A stretch of 64,000 nt of DNA from Actinomadura soli (GCF_005889715.1 NZ_VCKW01000002.1:18919-82918); one strand, 5' to 3'. Numbered from the stretch's first letter, positions 26,457 through 35,065 are shown. Notes: generated by a model not told the origin, from the sequence alone. A program made the numbers and translations.

Positions 26457-26879
26457 ATGAGGTCTTTTGTGAACCGGGGTGTGCTCGCCGTGCCCGTCCT
26501 CGCGCTGGTTCTGGCCGGCGGCGCGCCTGCCGCGGCCACCGCGCAGGAGACCAGGACGAAGGCCGAGGTGAACCTGCTCAGGCTCACCTGTTACGAGACC
26601 GAGGACACCTCGGGCGGCGACGAGATCTATCTCCAGATCAACGGCAGGACCGTCTGGTCGACGGCGGACTCCATCAACTGCGACCACGACCACCCGAACC
26701 ACCGGCCGATCAACCGGAGGGCCAAGACCGGGGACCAGATCACGCTGTACGACAAGGACGGCGACCTGCCGGGCGACTCCGACGACCACCTCGGCTCCGA
26801 CGTGATCGAGGGCGACCGGGGAAGCCTGGTCTTCAACCTGGACGACGCGCTCTACACCGTGGACTACGGCCCGGCGTAG
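26457..26879 (+). CDS. Small secreted beta-sandwich-like protein
   Basis: A 140-aa exported protein: signal peptide NRGVLAVPVLALVLAGGAPAAATA, then about 110 residues with acidic, Asp-rich loops (YDKDGDLPGDSDDHLGSD) and Cys residues in LTCYETEDTSGGDEIYLQIN and SINCDHDH that may form a disulfide. The pattern resembles calcium-loving C2-like or toxin-associated domains, but I cannot name the family. ATG follows GAGGGGGACGTGGCA. It is downstream of the PLD gene by about 85 bases, so joint expression is uncertain. It ends just before a strong hairpin. Confidence 0.7.
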   Translation: MRSFVNRGVLAVPVLALVLAGGAPAAATAQETRTKAEVNLLRLTCYETEDTSGGDEIYLQINGRTVWSTADSINCDHDHPNHRPINRRAKTGDQITLYDKDGDLPGDSDDHLGSDVIEGDRGSLVFNLDDALYTVDYGPA

Positions 26880-26895
26880 CGCGTCCGGCGGGCGG

Positions 26896-26925
26896 CAGGC
26901 CGGGCGACGCGGATCGCCCGGCCTG
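26896..26925. terminator. Strong 12-bp bidirectional hairpin
   Basis: CAGGCCGGGCGA and TCGCCCGGCCTG are perfect 12-base arms around the loop CGCGGA, between the convergent secreted-protein gene and the FMN reductase gene. Confidence 0.75.
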
Positions 26926-26927
26926 GG

Positions 26928-27443
26928 TCACCGGCGGACGACGTCCGGCCGCGGGCGCAGCTGGGGTTCGACCCGCGTCGCCCATGCGGTGGTGATCTCC
27001 TCGATCCGGGGGATGTCGCCCTCCTCGACCGCCAGGCCCGGGGTGACGACGGTGGCGCCGAGTTCGACCAGCAGGGGACGCAGGTGCACCTCCACCGCCA
27101 GGGAGTGGGCCGGAGAGCCCACGACCAGCAGGGGAAGGGCGACGGTTCCCGCCAAGGCGCCGGTGTCGATCTGGTCGAGGAAGACCTTCAGCAGGCCCGT
27201 GTAGGTCGCCTTGTACGTCGGGCTCGCCACGATCAGTAGGTCGGCCTCGTTGACCTGGCGCACCGCCGCGGCGACGAACGGGTCCTTCCGGTTGAAGAGC
27301 CGGGGGGCCAGGCCGGCCAGTTCGATGACGTGCGGTTCGGCCTCGTCCCCGACGAGATGGGACACGGCGCGGGCGGCGCTGACCGCCGCCAGCGCGGTGC
27401 GGGACGCGGGGCGCGGGTTGCCGACCAGGACGGTGATGGACAT
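26928..27443 (-). CDS. NADPH-dependent FMN reductase (SsuE/MsuE type)
   Basis: A 171-aa flavodoxin-fold enzyme that reduces FMN for a partner monooxygenase. The signatures are VLVGNPRPASRTA (phosphate loop), LIVASPTYKATYTGLLKVFLDQ and LLVVGSPAHSLAVEVHLRPLLVELG. It is separated by only 20 bases from the upstream flavin reductase gene, so this cluster has two flavin reductases. GGAGG lies seven bases before ATG. Role in organosulfur or similar oxidation is inferred from the neighbours. Confidence 0.88.
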   Translation of the reverse strand: MSITVLVGNPRPASRTALAAVSAARAVSHLVGDEAEPHVIELAGLAPRLFNRKDPFVAAAVRQVNEADLLIVASPTYKATYTGLLKVFLDQIDTGALAGTVALPLLVVGSPAHSLAVEVHLRPLLVELGATVVTPGLAVEEGDIPRIEEITTAWATRVEPQLRPRPDVVRR

Positions 27444-27463
27444 GTCGTTCCTCCGGAACCGGG

Positions 27464-27988
27464 TTAGGGGAGCCGGGCGAAGCCGCCGAAAGCGCCCTTG
27501 TGGTAGAGCAGCGGTGATCTCTGGCGGTTCAGCAGCGCTCGCCTGACGTGCCCGACGACGAGCCAGTGATCGCCGATGGCATGGGTCTCGTGCCGGTCGC
27601 AGATGACGTGGGCGACGGCGCCGTCGATCAGCGGGACGTTCTCCTCGCTCGGCCGCCACGCCGTGGGCGGGGCGAACCGGTCGGCTCCCCTGGCGGCGAA
27701 GCGGGCGGCCAGGTCCGCCTGCTCGGCCGCGAGGAGATGGACGCCGAAGAGCCGGGCCCGGCGGAGTTCGGGCCAGGTGGTGGACGAGTCGGCGATGTAG
27801 AAGGAGATCAGCGGCGGGGCGAGGCTGACGCTGGTGAACGACGTGGCGGTCAGCCCGACCGGGGTGCCGCCGACGATGGCGGTGATGGCGACGACGCCGG
27901 AGGCGTGACGTCCCAGCGCCTCCCTGAACAGGTCTGGTCCGACGCCGTCGAGGGGGTGCCGCGGCGCGGCGGGATGCGGGGCGGTCAT
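27464..27988 (-). CDS. Flavin reductase domain protein
   Basis: A 174-aa enzyme of the split-barrel flavin reductase family: LFREALGRHASGVVAITAIV, VGLTATSFTSVSLAPPLISFY, FGVHLLAAEQADLAARFA, HWLVVGHVRRALL. It supplies reduced FMN or FAD to two-component monooxygenases. The start overlaps the stop of the 33-codon remnant (ATGA), which in turn overlaps the monooxygenase stop, so all three are coupled. Confidence 0.88.
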   Translation of the reverse strand: MTAPHPAAPRHPLDGVGPDLFREALGRHASGVVAITAIVGGTPVGLTATSFTSVSLAPPLISFYIADSSTTWPELRRARLFGVHLLAAEQADLAARFAARGADRFAPPTAWRPSEENVPLIDGAVAHVICDRHETHAIGDHWLVVGHVRRALLNRQRSPLLYHKGAFGGFARLP

Positions 27989-28086
27989 GACGGTCGTCCT
28001 TCCGTGCCCGGTTCCGCGTACCCGCTGGGCGGACCACCGGCCGGGTGGACGACCAGGTTCAGGCGCAGCTGCCGGTCGAGGCTCAT
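27985..28086 (-). pseudogene. 33-codon coupled remnant of a second luciferase-like monooxygenase
   Basis: An open frame of 33 codons: ATG overlaps the stop of the upstream monooxygenase gene and its own TGA overlaps the flavin reductase ATG. Its start, RQLRLNLVVHPAGG, looks like the N-terminus of NtaA/DszA-type monooxygenases (compare RRLHLNAFLMSNGHH of the neighbour). It then loses similarity. I read it as the remains of a second monooxygenase gene after deletion. It could still be translated and help reinitiation. Confidence 0.6.
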
Positions 28087-29462
28087 CGACCCGCCTTCCC
28101 GCCGGTCAGGGCGGTCACGGGGCGGACGGGCCCGGCGAGGGGCGGCGTCCGGCCGTCCGGTGGACGGGGAAGCCCGTAGTGCTCGCGGAGCGTGGTGCCG
28201 GTGTACTCGGTGCGGAACAGGCCCCTCGCCTGCAGCAATGGGACGACGTGGTCCACGAACGCCTCCAGCCCGGAGGGCAGCACGGCCGGCATGACGTTGA
28301 AGCCGTCGGCGGCGCCGGCGGTGAACCAGTGCTCGATGGTGGCGGCGATCTGTTCCGGGGTGCCGGCGAACGTGCGGTGCCCGCGTCCGCCGCCGAGCCT
28401 GCCGATGAGCTGGCGCACGGTGAGGTTCTCGTCCCGGGCCAGCTTGACGATCAGCGTGTACCGGCTCTTGGCGCCCTCGATCTCGTCCTCGGCGGGCAGG
28501 TCGGCCGGGAGCGGCGCGTCCAGGGGCAGCCGCTCGGGGTCCAGCCGCAGCGTCCCGGCGAGCTGCGCCCGCGCGTGCTCGGGGAGGATGAGCCGGTCGA
28601 GCTCCTCGTCGAGCGCCCGCGCCTCCCGTTCGGTGCTCCCGATCACCGGGACGATCCCCGGCAGCACCTTGATCTGCTCCGGGTCACGTCCCGCCGCCGC
28701 GCCGCGGCGCTTGACGTCAGCGTAGAACGCCTGCGCGTCGGCCAGGGTCTGCTGCGCCGTGAAGATCGCCTCGGCGTGGCGGGCGGCGAAGTCCCGGCCG
28801 TGCTCCGACGAGCCCGCCTGGACGAGCAGCGGATGCCCCTGGGGTGGGCGCGCGGTGTTCAGCGGCCCGTGCACCCGGTAGTAGGGCCCGGAGTGCTCGA
28901 TCGCGCGCACCCGTTCCGGGACCGCCCATGTGCCGCCGGACTTGTCGCCGATGGCGGCGTCGTCCCGCCAGCTGTCCCAGAGCCTGCGCGCGACGTCGAC
29001 GAACTCGGCCGCGCGTTCGTAGCGGTCCCGGTGCGCGGGCAGCTCGTCGAGGCCGAAGTTGCGCGCGGCGTCCAGGGTCGCGGTGGTCACGATGTTCCAG
29101 CCGGCCCGGCCGCCGCTGATGTGGTCCAGCGAGGCGAACCTGCGGGCCAGGTTGTACGGATCGTTGTAGGTGGTGGACGCCGTCGCGATGAGCCCGACGT
29201 GCGTGGTCGCGGTCGCCATCGCGGCCAGCAGGACGGTCGGCTCCAGGACGCTCGTCGGACGCTGTGCCACCTCTCCCATGATCGAGGGGCTGTCCGCGAA
29301 GAACACCGAGTCCAGCAGGCCGCGCTCGGCGGTCCGCGCGAGCCGCGTGAAGTACGCCGCGTCGTGGTTGACGAAGGGGTCGGCGCCCGGGAGCCGCCAG
29401 GCCGCCTCGTGGTGTCCGTTGCTCATCAAGAAGGCGTTGAGGTGCAGCCGTCGCGCGGTCAT
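28083..29462 (-). CDS. FMN-dependent monooxygenase, NtaA/SnaA/DszA family (LLM class)
   Basis: A 459-aa TIM-barrel enzyme that uses FMNH2 from the coupled reductases to oxidise an organosulfur or similar substrate. The hallmarks are RLHLNAFLMSNGHHEAAWRLP at the start (read as two short blocks), FVNHDAAYFTRLARTAERGLLDSVFFADSP, HISGGRAGWNIVTT, NFGLD, and HPLLVQAGSSEHGRDFAARHAEAIFT. Length is normal. I chose the ATG for MTARR, with GGAAGGAGC upstream; two in-frame starts lie further up, at 29525 and 29492. The exact substrate is unknown, but the decayed alkyl sulfatase and SulP nearby support sulfur scavenging. Confidence 0.9.
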   Translation of the reverse strand: MTARRLHLNAFLMSNGHHEAAWRLPGADPFVNHDAAYFTRLARTAERGLLDSVFFADSPSIMGEVAQRPTSVLEPTVLLAAMATATTHVGLIATASTTYNDPYNLARRFASLDHISGGRAGWNIVTTATLDAARNFGLDELPAHRDRYERAAEFVDVARRLWDSWRDDAAIGDKSGGTWAVPERVRAIEHSGPYYRVHGPLNTARPPQGHPLLVQAGSSEHGRDFAARHAEAIFTAQQTLADAQAFYADVKRRGAAAGRDPEQIKVLPGIVPVIGSTEREARALDEELDRLILPEHARAQLAGTLRLDPERLPLDAPLPADLPAEDEIEGAKSRYTLIVKLARDENLTVRQLIGRLGGGRGHRTFAGTPEQIAATIEHWFTAGAADGFNVMPAVLPSGLEAFVDHVVPLLQARGLFRTEYTGTTLREHYGLPRPPDGRTPPLAGPVRPVTALTGGKAGR

Positions 29463-29576
29463 CGTCCGCCCGCTCCTTCCAGTCAATTTCATGCAAATCC
29501 TACCTTTTAAGTAGGAATACCTCAAGACGGACTACGGCGAGACGGGCAGGCCGACCGCGTACCGCGAACGCCTCGA

Positions 29577-30666
29577 TCATCGGTGGGCCCCGTCCTGCCG
29601 GTAGGCGTCGAGCGCCGCCTCGTTGGAGTCGTAGTGGGTGAGGTCGCCGAGGCCGTAGTGGGCCAGCAGGTCGCGCAGGGACCGGGGCGCGCGGGCGACG
29701 GCGAAGATGACGCCGCGGCCGGCGAGCTTGCGGGCGATCTCCGCCAGGGTCTGCGCGCCGGTGGTGTCGATGTCGGTGATCGCCTCGGCGTCCAGGACGA
29801 ACCAGCGCACGTCCCCCGCCGCCGTGAGGTCGTCGACCTCGGCGGCGAACTCGGCGGCGTTGGCGAAGAACAGCTCGTTCCCGAACCGGTAGAGCACCAG
29901 GCCGGCGGCGGCCTCCTGCGGGCGGGCCGCCGCGGTGAAGCGGCCGTCCGGGCCGGGCCGCAGCGTCGTGCCGCCGGGACGCGCGGCGCGCCGCACCACC
30001 TCCACCGCCGACAGCAGGAACGCGATCACCACGGCGGCCGGCGAGCCGAGCACCGGGACGCCGAGCATGCAGACGGCCGCGATCCAGAACCTGACCTCGT
30101 CCTTGAGGTCGGTGAAGTTCCAGTCGACGGTCAGCCGCTGCTCCCAGGCGCGCGGACCGTTGACGCGGATGGCGATGGAGTCGAAGACCTGCTCGACGCT
30201 GAGGGCCTTGAGGACGTCCGGGGACGCGCTGTCGAGGGCGGCGGCGGGTTTGTTTCCGCGCAGTTCGGTGGCACCTTGCAGGTAGTAGCTCCGCCAGGTG
30301 CCGTTCTCGCTGCCCTGCCCGAGCGCGTCGTAGACCCGGGCGAGAAGCTCGCGGGCCTCGGAATTGCCCGGGTCGGCGAAGACGACGTAGTTGAGGACCT
30401 GGGCGGCCCACCGCGTCTCCCCGCCCTCGAACGCGGCCCTCGCCCTGGTCAGGACGTTCTCAGCACCGCCCATGAATTCGACGTGCTTCCTCGCCGACTC
30501 CTCAGGCGGCAGTTCCCATAAATGCGCGGGGTTGCCGTCGGAAGGCGTAGGCGTCGAGGTCTCAGACGACCCGGCCGGACGCGTCCTTGATCTTCGCCTG
30601 CGACGCCGACCCGACGAACCCTTTGTCGGCGTTCTCGAAATCGGCCCGGTCGTCCATCGACGGCAT
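29577..30666 (-). pseudogene. Chimera of decayed alkyl sulfatase and SulP transporter
   Basis: A broken fusion of two genes. The start (MPSMDDRADFENADKGF, KIKDASGRVV) is the N-terminus of an alkyl sulfatase; the next codon, normally Trp, is TGA at about 30562. After a frame change the sulfatase dimerisation region follows (LPPEESARKHVEFMGG, WAAQVLNYVVFADPGNSEARELLA), but the zinc-binding MBL domain is gone. This joins directly to the last third of a SulP sulfate transporter: a helix (VRFWIAAVCMLGVPVLG), then a STAS domain (LYRFGNELFFANAAEF, DIDTTGAQTL). A single large deletion plus point mutation explains it. Confidence 0.8.
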
Positions 30667-30921
30667 AGCGCCCACGACTTCTCCTCGAAGTGAATTTCGC
30701 CAGTATCCGAGAACTTCCCGGCCTGACGGGAACCCACGACCAGCGCAGGACAAAAGATCGAGAACTCTCCGGCGGCCCCTCCGCGCCCCTTTGCCAATTC
30801 ATCGCCCGGCACAACGGAATCTTGACGAACGCGCCGGAGGACCTGGCGATTACAGAGGTAGGAAAGACATACGTATATTTCCTGCCCCATCGGCAGGGAA
30901 CAGACCAACCGGGGGAAACGC

Positions 30922-31425
30922 ATGAGCGACCTGATCTCCGTCGCCTACGACGACCTGGCCACCGCCGAACAGGCCCGCGACAAGCTCGTCCGGCTCCAGA
31001 AGGAACACGTCATCGAGCTGGCGGACGTCGTCGTCGTCGAACGCAAGCAGAACGGCAAGATCAAGCTTCACCAGGCCCGCAACCTCACGGCCGGCGGAGC
31101 GCTGGGCGGTGCGGCCTGGGGCGGTCTCATCGGGTTGATCTTCTTCATGCCGCTGCTCGGCATGGCGGTCGGCGGGGCCACCGGCGCCGCCATGGGCGCC
31201 GCGTCCGACGCCGGCATCGACGACGACTTCATGCACAACCTCGGCGAGCACCTGACGCCCGGCGGCGCGGCCGTGTTCGTCCTGGTCGACAAGCGCAACC
31301 CGGACAAGGTCATCCCGGAGATGGCGCCGCTGGGCGGCACGATCATCCAGACGTCGCTGTCCGCCGACGAGGAGGAGCACCTGCGCGAGGCGGTCAAGGC
31401 CGCCCGCGCACCGCAACCCGCCTGA
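30922..31425 (+). CDS. DUF1269 family protein
   Basis: A 167-aa protein with the DUF1269 layout: SVAYDDLATAEQARDKLVRL, VVVERKQNGKIKLHQARN, a glycine-rich hydrophobic segment (GGALGGAAWGGLIGLIFFMPLLGMAVGGATG) and FVLVDKRNPDKVIPEM. It probably sits at the membrane and is often stress-related, but its function is unknown. GGGGGAAACGC precedes ATG. It runs divergently from the sulfatase/SulP remnant; a 15-bp hairpin ends it. Confidence 0.88.
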   Translation: MSDLISVAYDDLATAEQARDKLVRLQKEHVIELADVVVVERKQNGKIKLHQARNLTAGGALGGAAWGGLIGLIFFMPLLGMAVGGATGAAMGAASDAGIDDDFMHNLGEHLTPGGAAVFVLVDKRNPDKVIPEMAPLGGTIIQTSLSADEEEHLREAVKAARAPQPA

Positions 31426-31436
31426 CCCGCGTCTCC

Positions 31437-31470
31437 GCGCCCGGCGGCTCCCCTTGGAGCCGCCGGGCGC
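31437..31470 (+). terminator. Perfect 15-bp hairpin after the DUF1269 gene
   Basis: GCGCCCGGCGGCTCC and GGAGCCGCCGGGCGC pair fully around CCTT. It starts 12 bases past the stop and has TCT after it. Confidence 0.75.
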
Positions 31471-31487
31471 TCTGCGAGGATGGGCCG

Positions 31488-31718
31488 ATGGACCCCCGAC
31501 GCGTCCAGCTCAACCGGCGGCACAGCATGGAGATGGGCCGCCTGTTCGCGGAATTCCTCGACGCCCATCCGGACGTCGAATCCGAGGTCGACGGCGCCCA
31601 GATGACCGCGGACCAGGAAGCCGCCTGGGCTGACTTCAGCGCCGCACTCCTCGCCCGGCACCAGGCCGAACGAGCGACCCTCGCAACCGAACTCGAAGCC
31701 GAACACCACCACATCTGA
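31488..31718 (+). CDS. Small hypothetical helical protein
   Basis: A 76-aa charged helical protein (RRHSMEMGRLFAEFLDAHPDV, EEAAWADFSAALLARHQAERATLATELEAEHHHI) with a His-rich end. I recognise no family. GAGGA lies before ATG, and it follows the DUF1269 terminator, ahead of an amidohydrolase gene. The regular heptad-like spacing suggests a coiled coil, and the HHH end might bind metal. Confidence 0.6.
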   Translation: MDPRRVQLNRRHSMEMGRLFAEFLDAHPDVESEVDGAQMTADQEAAWADFSAALLARHQAERATLATELEAEHHHI

Positions 31719-31736
31719 CGGCCTAGCGTGGTCGTC

Positions 31737-32816
31737 ATGAAGCCATGGCGGGTGACGGCGGTCGGGCTACCTGACGGCGATCCGGTGGAGGGCGGGGTCG
31801 ACCGGCACGGGCGCTGGACCGATGTTCCGCCCCCGGAAGCCGAGCCGCTCCCCGGCCGGTTCGTACTGGCCGGACTCGTCGACGCGCACTGCCATCTGAG
31901 CATCGCCGACGACGGCGCTGGTCCGCGCCCACTGCCTCTCCCCCAGGCCCAGCGGAACCTGCGCACCGCGCTACAGGCGGGGATCACGCTGGTACGCGAC
32001 ATGGGCAGCCCCGGCCCCGTCACCCTGCGAATGCCCGCCGCCGACGAGGGCGCCGGGCTACTGGCGGCCGGACGGTTCCTGGCCCCGCCCGGCGGATACT
32101 TCCCTGCCCTCTACGAACCGGTGACCGCCGACGACCTCGTCCAAGCCGCCCGCGCCCAGATCGCCGCGGGAGCACGATGGGTGAAGCTGATCGCCGACTT
32201 CCCCGCCATCGAGCAGGGCGTGACACGTCCGGATCTGGCGGTGCCGACCTACCCGATCGAGGACGTCCGGCGGCTGGTGGAGGCCGTCCATGCCGAGGGC
32301 GCCCGCGTCGCCGCGCACACCACCACGGCCTGGGCCGCCGACCTGGTCGCGGCCGGCGTGGACTCCATCGAGCACGGCGACGCTCTCACCGGCGACGCCC
32401 TGCGCGCCCTGGCCGCCCGGGGCGGCGCCTGGACGCCCACCCTCTGCGCGGTCCTGGCGCCCGCACCGGCCGACGACCCCGGGCGCGGACGGCGCCTGGC
32501 CCAGCGCCGCGAACGGCTCGCCCACCTGCTGGACGAGGCCGTCCGGCACCGCGTCGCCGTCCTGGCGGGCACCGACGCCGTCGGCAACCTGCCCCGGGAG
32601 GTCCGCCTCTTGACCGAACTGGGCCTCCCCCCGCGGAGCGCGCTCGCCGCCGCCAGCAGCGACGCACGCCGCTACCTGCTCATCGACGACACGACCGGCG
32701 ACTTCGCGCCGGGTCGTCCGGCCAATCTGGTCACCTACGACGACGACCCCCGCGACGACCCCGAGGTGCTCCGGCGGCCGGCCGCGACGTTCGCCGCAGG
32801 GCGTCGACTCCGCTGA
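31737..32816 (+). CDS. Amidohydrolase family protein (imidazolonepropionase-like)
   Basis: A 359-aa metal-dependent hydrolase with a TIM barrel. Metal ligands are visible: HCH at about 53-55 (GLVDAHCHL), a Lys in VKLIADF, HTTTAWA and EHGDAL for the third and fourth His, and GTDAVGNLP with the catalytic Asp. The C-terminus (DFAPGRPANLVTYDDDP) returns to the small beta domain. Such enzymes cleave cyclic amides, Xaa-Pro dipeptides or similar; the substrate cannot be told here. ATG at 31737 is nearer the family N-terminus; GTG at 31728 is possible. Confidence 0.85.
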   Translation: MKPWRVTAVGLPDGDPVEGGVDRHGRWTDVPPPEAEPLPGRFVLAGLVDAHCHLSIADDGAGPRPLPLPQAQRNLRTALQAGITLVRDMGSPGPVTLRMPAADEGAGLLAAGRFLAPPGGYFPALYEPVTADDLVQAARAQIAAGARWVKLIADFPAIEQGVTRPDLAVPTYPIEDVRRLVEAVHAEGARVAAHTTTAWAADLVAAGVDSIEHGDALTGDALRALAARGGAWTPTLCAVLAPAPADDPGRGRRLAQRRERLAHLLDEAVRHRVAVLAGTDAVGNLPREVRLLTELGLPPRSALAAASSDARRYLLIDDTTGDFAPGRPANLVTYDDDPRDDPEVLRRPAATFAAGRRLR

Positions 32817-32827
32817 GGACCCGCGGT

Positions 32828-33412
32828 TTAGTGCTCGGTCAGTGCGGTCGTGGCCAGGAGGCGGAACGCGTCGGTGAGCTCGCCGCTTGTCAGGGAGTGT
32901 TCCGGGTCGATCAGCCATTGCATCATCAGGCCCGTGAGCAGGGTCTGGCACAGCGATCCGATCAGCCGGGCGCTGCCGGGATCGGCGGGGGCGGCGATGT
33001 CGCCGAAGATCTCCGCCAGGCCGGAGCGTCCCTCGGCCATGCTCGCGGTGAGCGACTCGCGCAGTTCGGGGACGTGCTGCGCCTGCACCAGCATCTCCGA
33101 CAGCACGGCCCACAGCGCGCGGTCGTCCTCGAACGACGCGACGATCTGCGCCCACACCCGCTCGAAGCGCCGGACGGGGGACGATGACCGGTCGCCGGCG
33201 TCCCCGATCGTCCGCTCCAGGCGGTCGCCCCACTCCTCCATCGCCTGGTGAAGCGCGGTGTTGAGCATCGCCTCCGTCGAGCCGAAGTGGTAGCCGATGG
33301 CGGCCAGGCTGGTCCCCGCCGCCTCGGTGACGTCACGGGCGGTCGTGCGCGTGTAGCCCTTCCGCTCCAGGCACTCCCGGGCGGCGATCAGCAGTTTCTC
33401 TCGGTTTCCCAC
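32828..33412 (-). CDS. TetR family regulator
   Basis: A 194-aa regulator with a complete N-terminal HTH (REKLLIAARECLERKGYTRTTARDVTEAAGTSLAAIGYHFGS, read as two blocks) and a C-terminal ligand domain (WAVLSEMLVQAQHVPELRE, LIGSLCQTLLTGLMMQWLIDP). The start is GTG. It is divergent from the Tat-exported amidohydrolase gene, with a 14-bp inverted repeat between them that is the likely operator for both. Confidence 0.9.
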   Translation of the reverse strand: MGNREKLLIAARECLERKGYTRTTARDVTEAAGTSLAAIGYHFGSTEAMLNTALHQAMEEWGDRLERTIGDAGDRSSSPVRRFERVWAQIVASFEDDRALWAVLSEMLVQAQHVPELRESLTASMAEGRSGLAEIFGDIAAPADPGSARLIGSLCQTLLTGLMMQWLIDPEHSLTSGELTDAFRLLATTALTEH

Positions 33413-33426
33413 CCCGGAATGATATC

Positions 33427-33466
33427 AGCGTCTTAGACAAACGTCTTGAAACTTGTCTAAGACGCT
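33427..33466. promoter_or_regulatory. 14-bp inverted repeat operator between TetR and amidohydrolase
   Basis: AGCGTCTTAGACAA at 33427-33440 and its exact complement at 33453-33466 flank 12 bases. It sits 14 bases before the TetR start and 57 before the amidohydrolase GTG. It is an ideal target for a dimeric TetR repressor. Confidence 0.75.
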
Positions 33467-33523
33467 GTGTACGTTCGGTCGTGCCGCAACCGGGCGGCGT
33501 GGCATGCGGAGCAGGGGGTTCAG

Positions 33524-35053
33524 GTGTCACAGCTGATCTCACGACGGGGCGTCCTCATCGGCGGCGCCGCACTGGCGGTGGGCGCGCGGCCGCCGGCGGC
33601 CGAGGCCGGACGGCGGCCGCGCTTGGCGCTGCGGGGTGTGACGGTGATCGACGCGACCCGTCCGCGGCCCCGGCCCGGCTCCACGGTGCTGATCGAGGAC
33701 GGCCGCGTCGTCGCGGTCGGACGGCGTGACGAGGTGCCCGTCCACCATGGCGTCACGGTCGTCGACCTGCCGGGCAGGTACGTGATCCCGGGCCTGTGCG
33801 AGATGCACGCGCACAGCATCGGAACGCACGAGATCTCCCCGCCGCTCTACCTCGCCAACGGGGTCACGACGGTGCGCGAGATGGCCGGGTCGGCGGTGGT
33901 CCGCCGGTGGCGCGAGGACATCGAGCGCGGCGTCCTGGCGGGCCCGCGGTGGACGATCGCGAGCGAGATCATCGACGGCTCCCCGTCCCTCCTCGCCGGA
34001 CCGGACGATCCGGACGGCGCCCTCCTGGTCACCAGCGAGGCCGAGGCCCGCGGGGCGGTGCGGCGGGTCAAGGCCGAGGGCGCCGACTTCGTCAAGATCT
34101 ACTCCCGGCTGTCCCCCGGGGCCTTCGCGGCGATCGCGGACGAGGCGCGGCGGCAACGCCTTCCGCTGGCCGGGCACTGCCCCGACAAAGTCGCCCCCGA
34201 CCAGGCCAGTCGTCTCCGGCAGCGCAGCATCGAGCACGTCCACACGCTGTGGTGCGCCGCGTCCGGCCGCGATCGGCAGGTCCGCGAGACGCTGGACGCC
34301 ATCGCGATCGAACCGGGCGACTACGCGGGCTGGTTCCGCCAGTTCCACAAAGCGGAATGGCTGGCGGCCAGCCACTACAGCCCGCGGCGTGCCGAGCGGC
34401 TCTTCGAGACGCTGAACGCGGGCGGCACCTGGGTCACGCCCACGCTGAGCATGCACCTGATCGTGGACCGCCCCGAAGACCTCGTCCGGGACGACCAGCG
34501 GCTCAAGTACATCCCGGCCGAGGACCGGGAGTGGTGGCAGTGGGCCGTGGACAACATCTACCTTCCCGGACGCGCGCCCGCCGAGATCGAGCAGCAGCGC
34601 GAGCTGTTCGACCGCAGGCTGCGCTTCGTCGGCGCCATGCGGCGCGCCGGGGTCCGCCTGCTGAACGGCAGCGAGGCGGGATTCATCTTCGCCTATCCCG
34701 GTTTCAGCCTGCACGAGGAACTGGCGCTGCTGGTACGCGCCGGGCTGACACCGCTGGAGGCGATCGGCACCGCCACCCTCGAACCGGCCAGGTACCTCGG
34801 CATGGAGCGGGATCTGGGGTCGATCCGTCCCGGCAAGCGCGCCGATCTGGTCGTGCTGGACGCCGATCCGCTCGCCGACATCACCAACACGACGAGGATC
34901 CACGCGGTGGTCGCGGACGGCCGGCTGATCACGTCCGCCCGGCGGAGGCGGATGCTGGCGGACGTCGAGAAGGCCGCCGCCCGCACCCCGGACGCGACCA
35001 CGCGCGCCGCCCCCATCGGCTGCGGCTGCCACACCCCGCGCAGACCCCGCTGA
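33524..35053 (+). CDS. Tat-exported amidohydrolase family protein
   Basis: A 509-aa metallohydrolase with a twin-arginine signal (SRRGVLIGGAALAVGA). The barrel has MHAHS, VKIYSRLS with a possible carboxylated Lys, GHCPDK, EHVHTLW, and, where relatives usually have GTDAG, the sequence NGSEAGF; the catalytic Asp appears to be Glu. The C-terminus (DLGSIRPGKRADLVVLDADPL) is normal for the family. GTG at 33524 follows GGGGG; the frame stays open upstream to 33467, but the Tat signal fits this start. It is divergent from and probably controlled by the TetR gene. The substrate is unknown. Confidence 0.85.
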   Translation: MSQLISRRGVLIGGAALAVGARPPAAEAGRRPRLALRGVTVIDATRPRPRPGSTVLIEDGRVVAVGRRDEVPVHHGVTVVDLPGRYVIPGLCEMHAHSIGTHEISPPLYLANGVTTVREMAGSAVVRRWREDIERGVLAGPRWTIASEIIDGSPSLLAGPDDPDGALLVTSEAEARGAVRRVKAEGADFVKIYSRLSPGAFAAIADEARRQRLPLAGHCPDKVAPDQASRLRQRSIEHVHTLWCAASGRDRQVRETLDAIAIEPGDYAGWFRQFHKAEWLAASHYSPRRAERLFETLNAGGTWVTPTLSMHLIVDRPEDLVRDDQRLKYIPAEDREWWQWAVDNIYLPGRAPAEIEQQRELFDRRLRFVGAMRRAGVRLLNGSEAGFIFAYPGFSLHEELALLVRAGLTPLEAIGTATLEPARYLGMERDLGSIRPGKRADLVVLDADPLADITNTTRIHAVVADGRLITSARRRRMLADVEKAAARTPDATTRAAPIGCGCHTPRRPR

Positions 35054-35065
35054 GGCGATGGCCGC

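Noticed and set aside
29577..30666. A genuine sulfatase-transporter fusion gene
   Set aside because: The start is separated by a stop and a frame change, and the catalytic domain and most helices are absent, so a pseudogene fits better.
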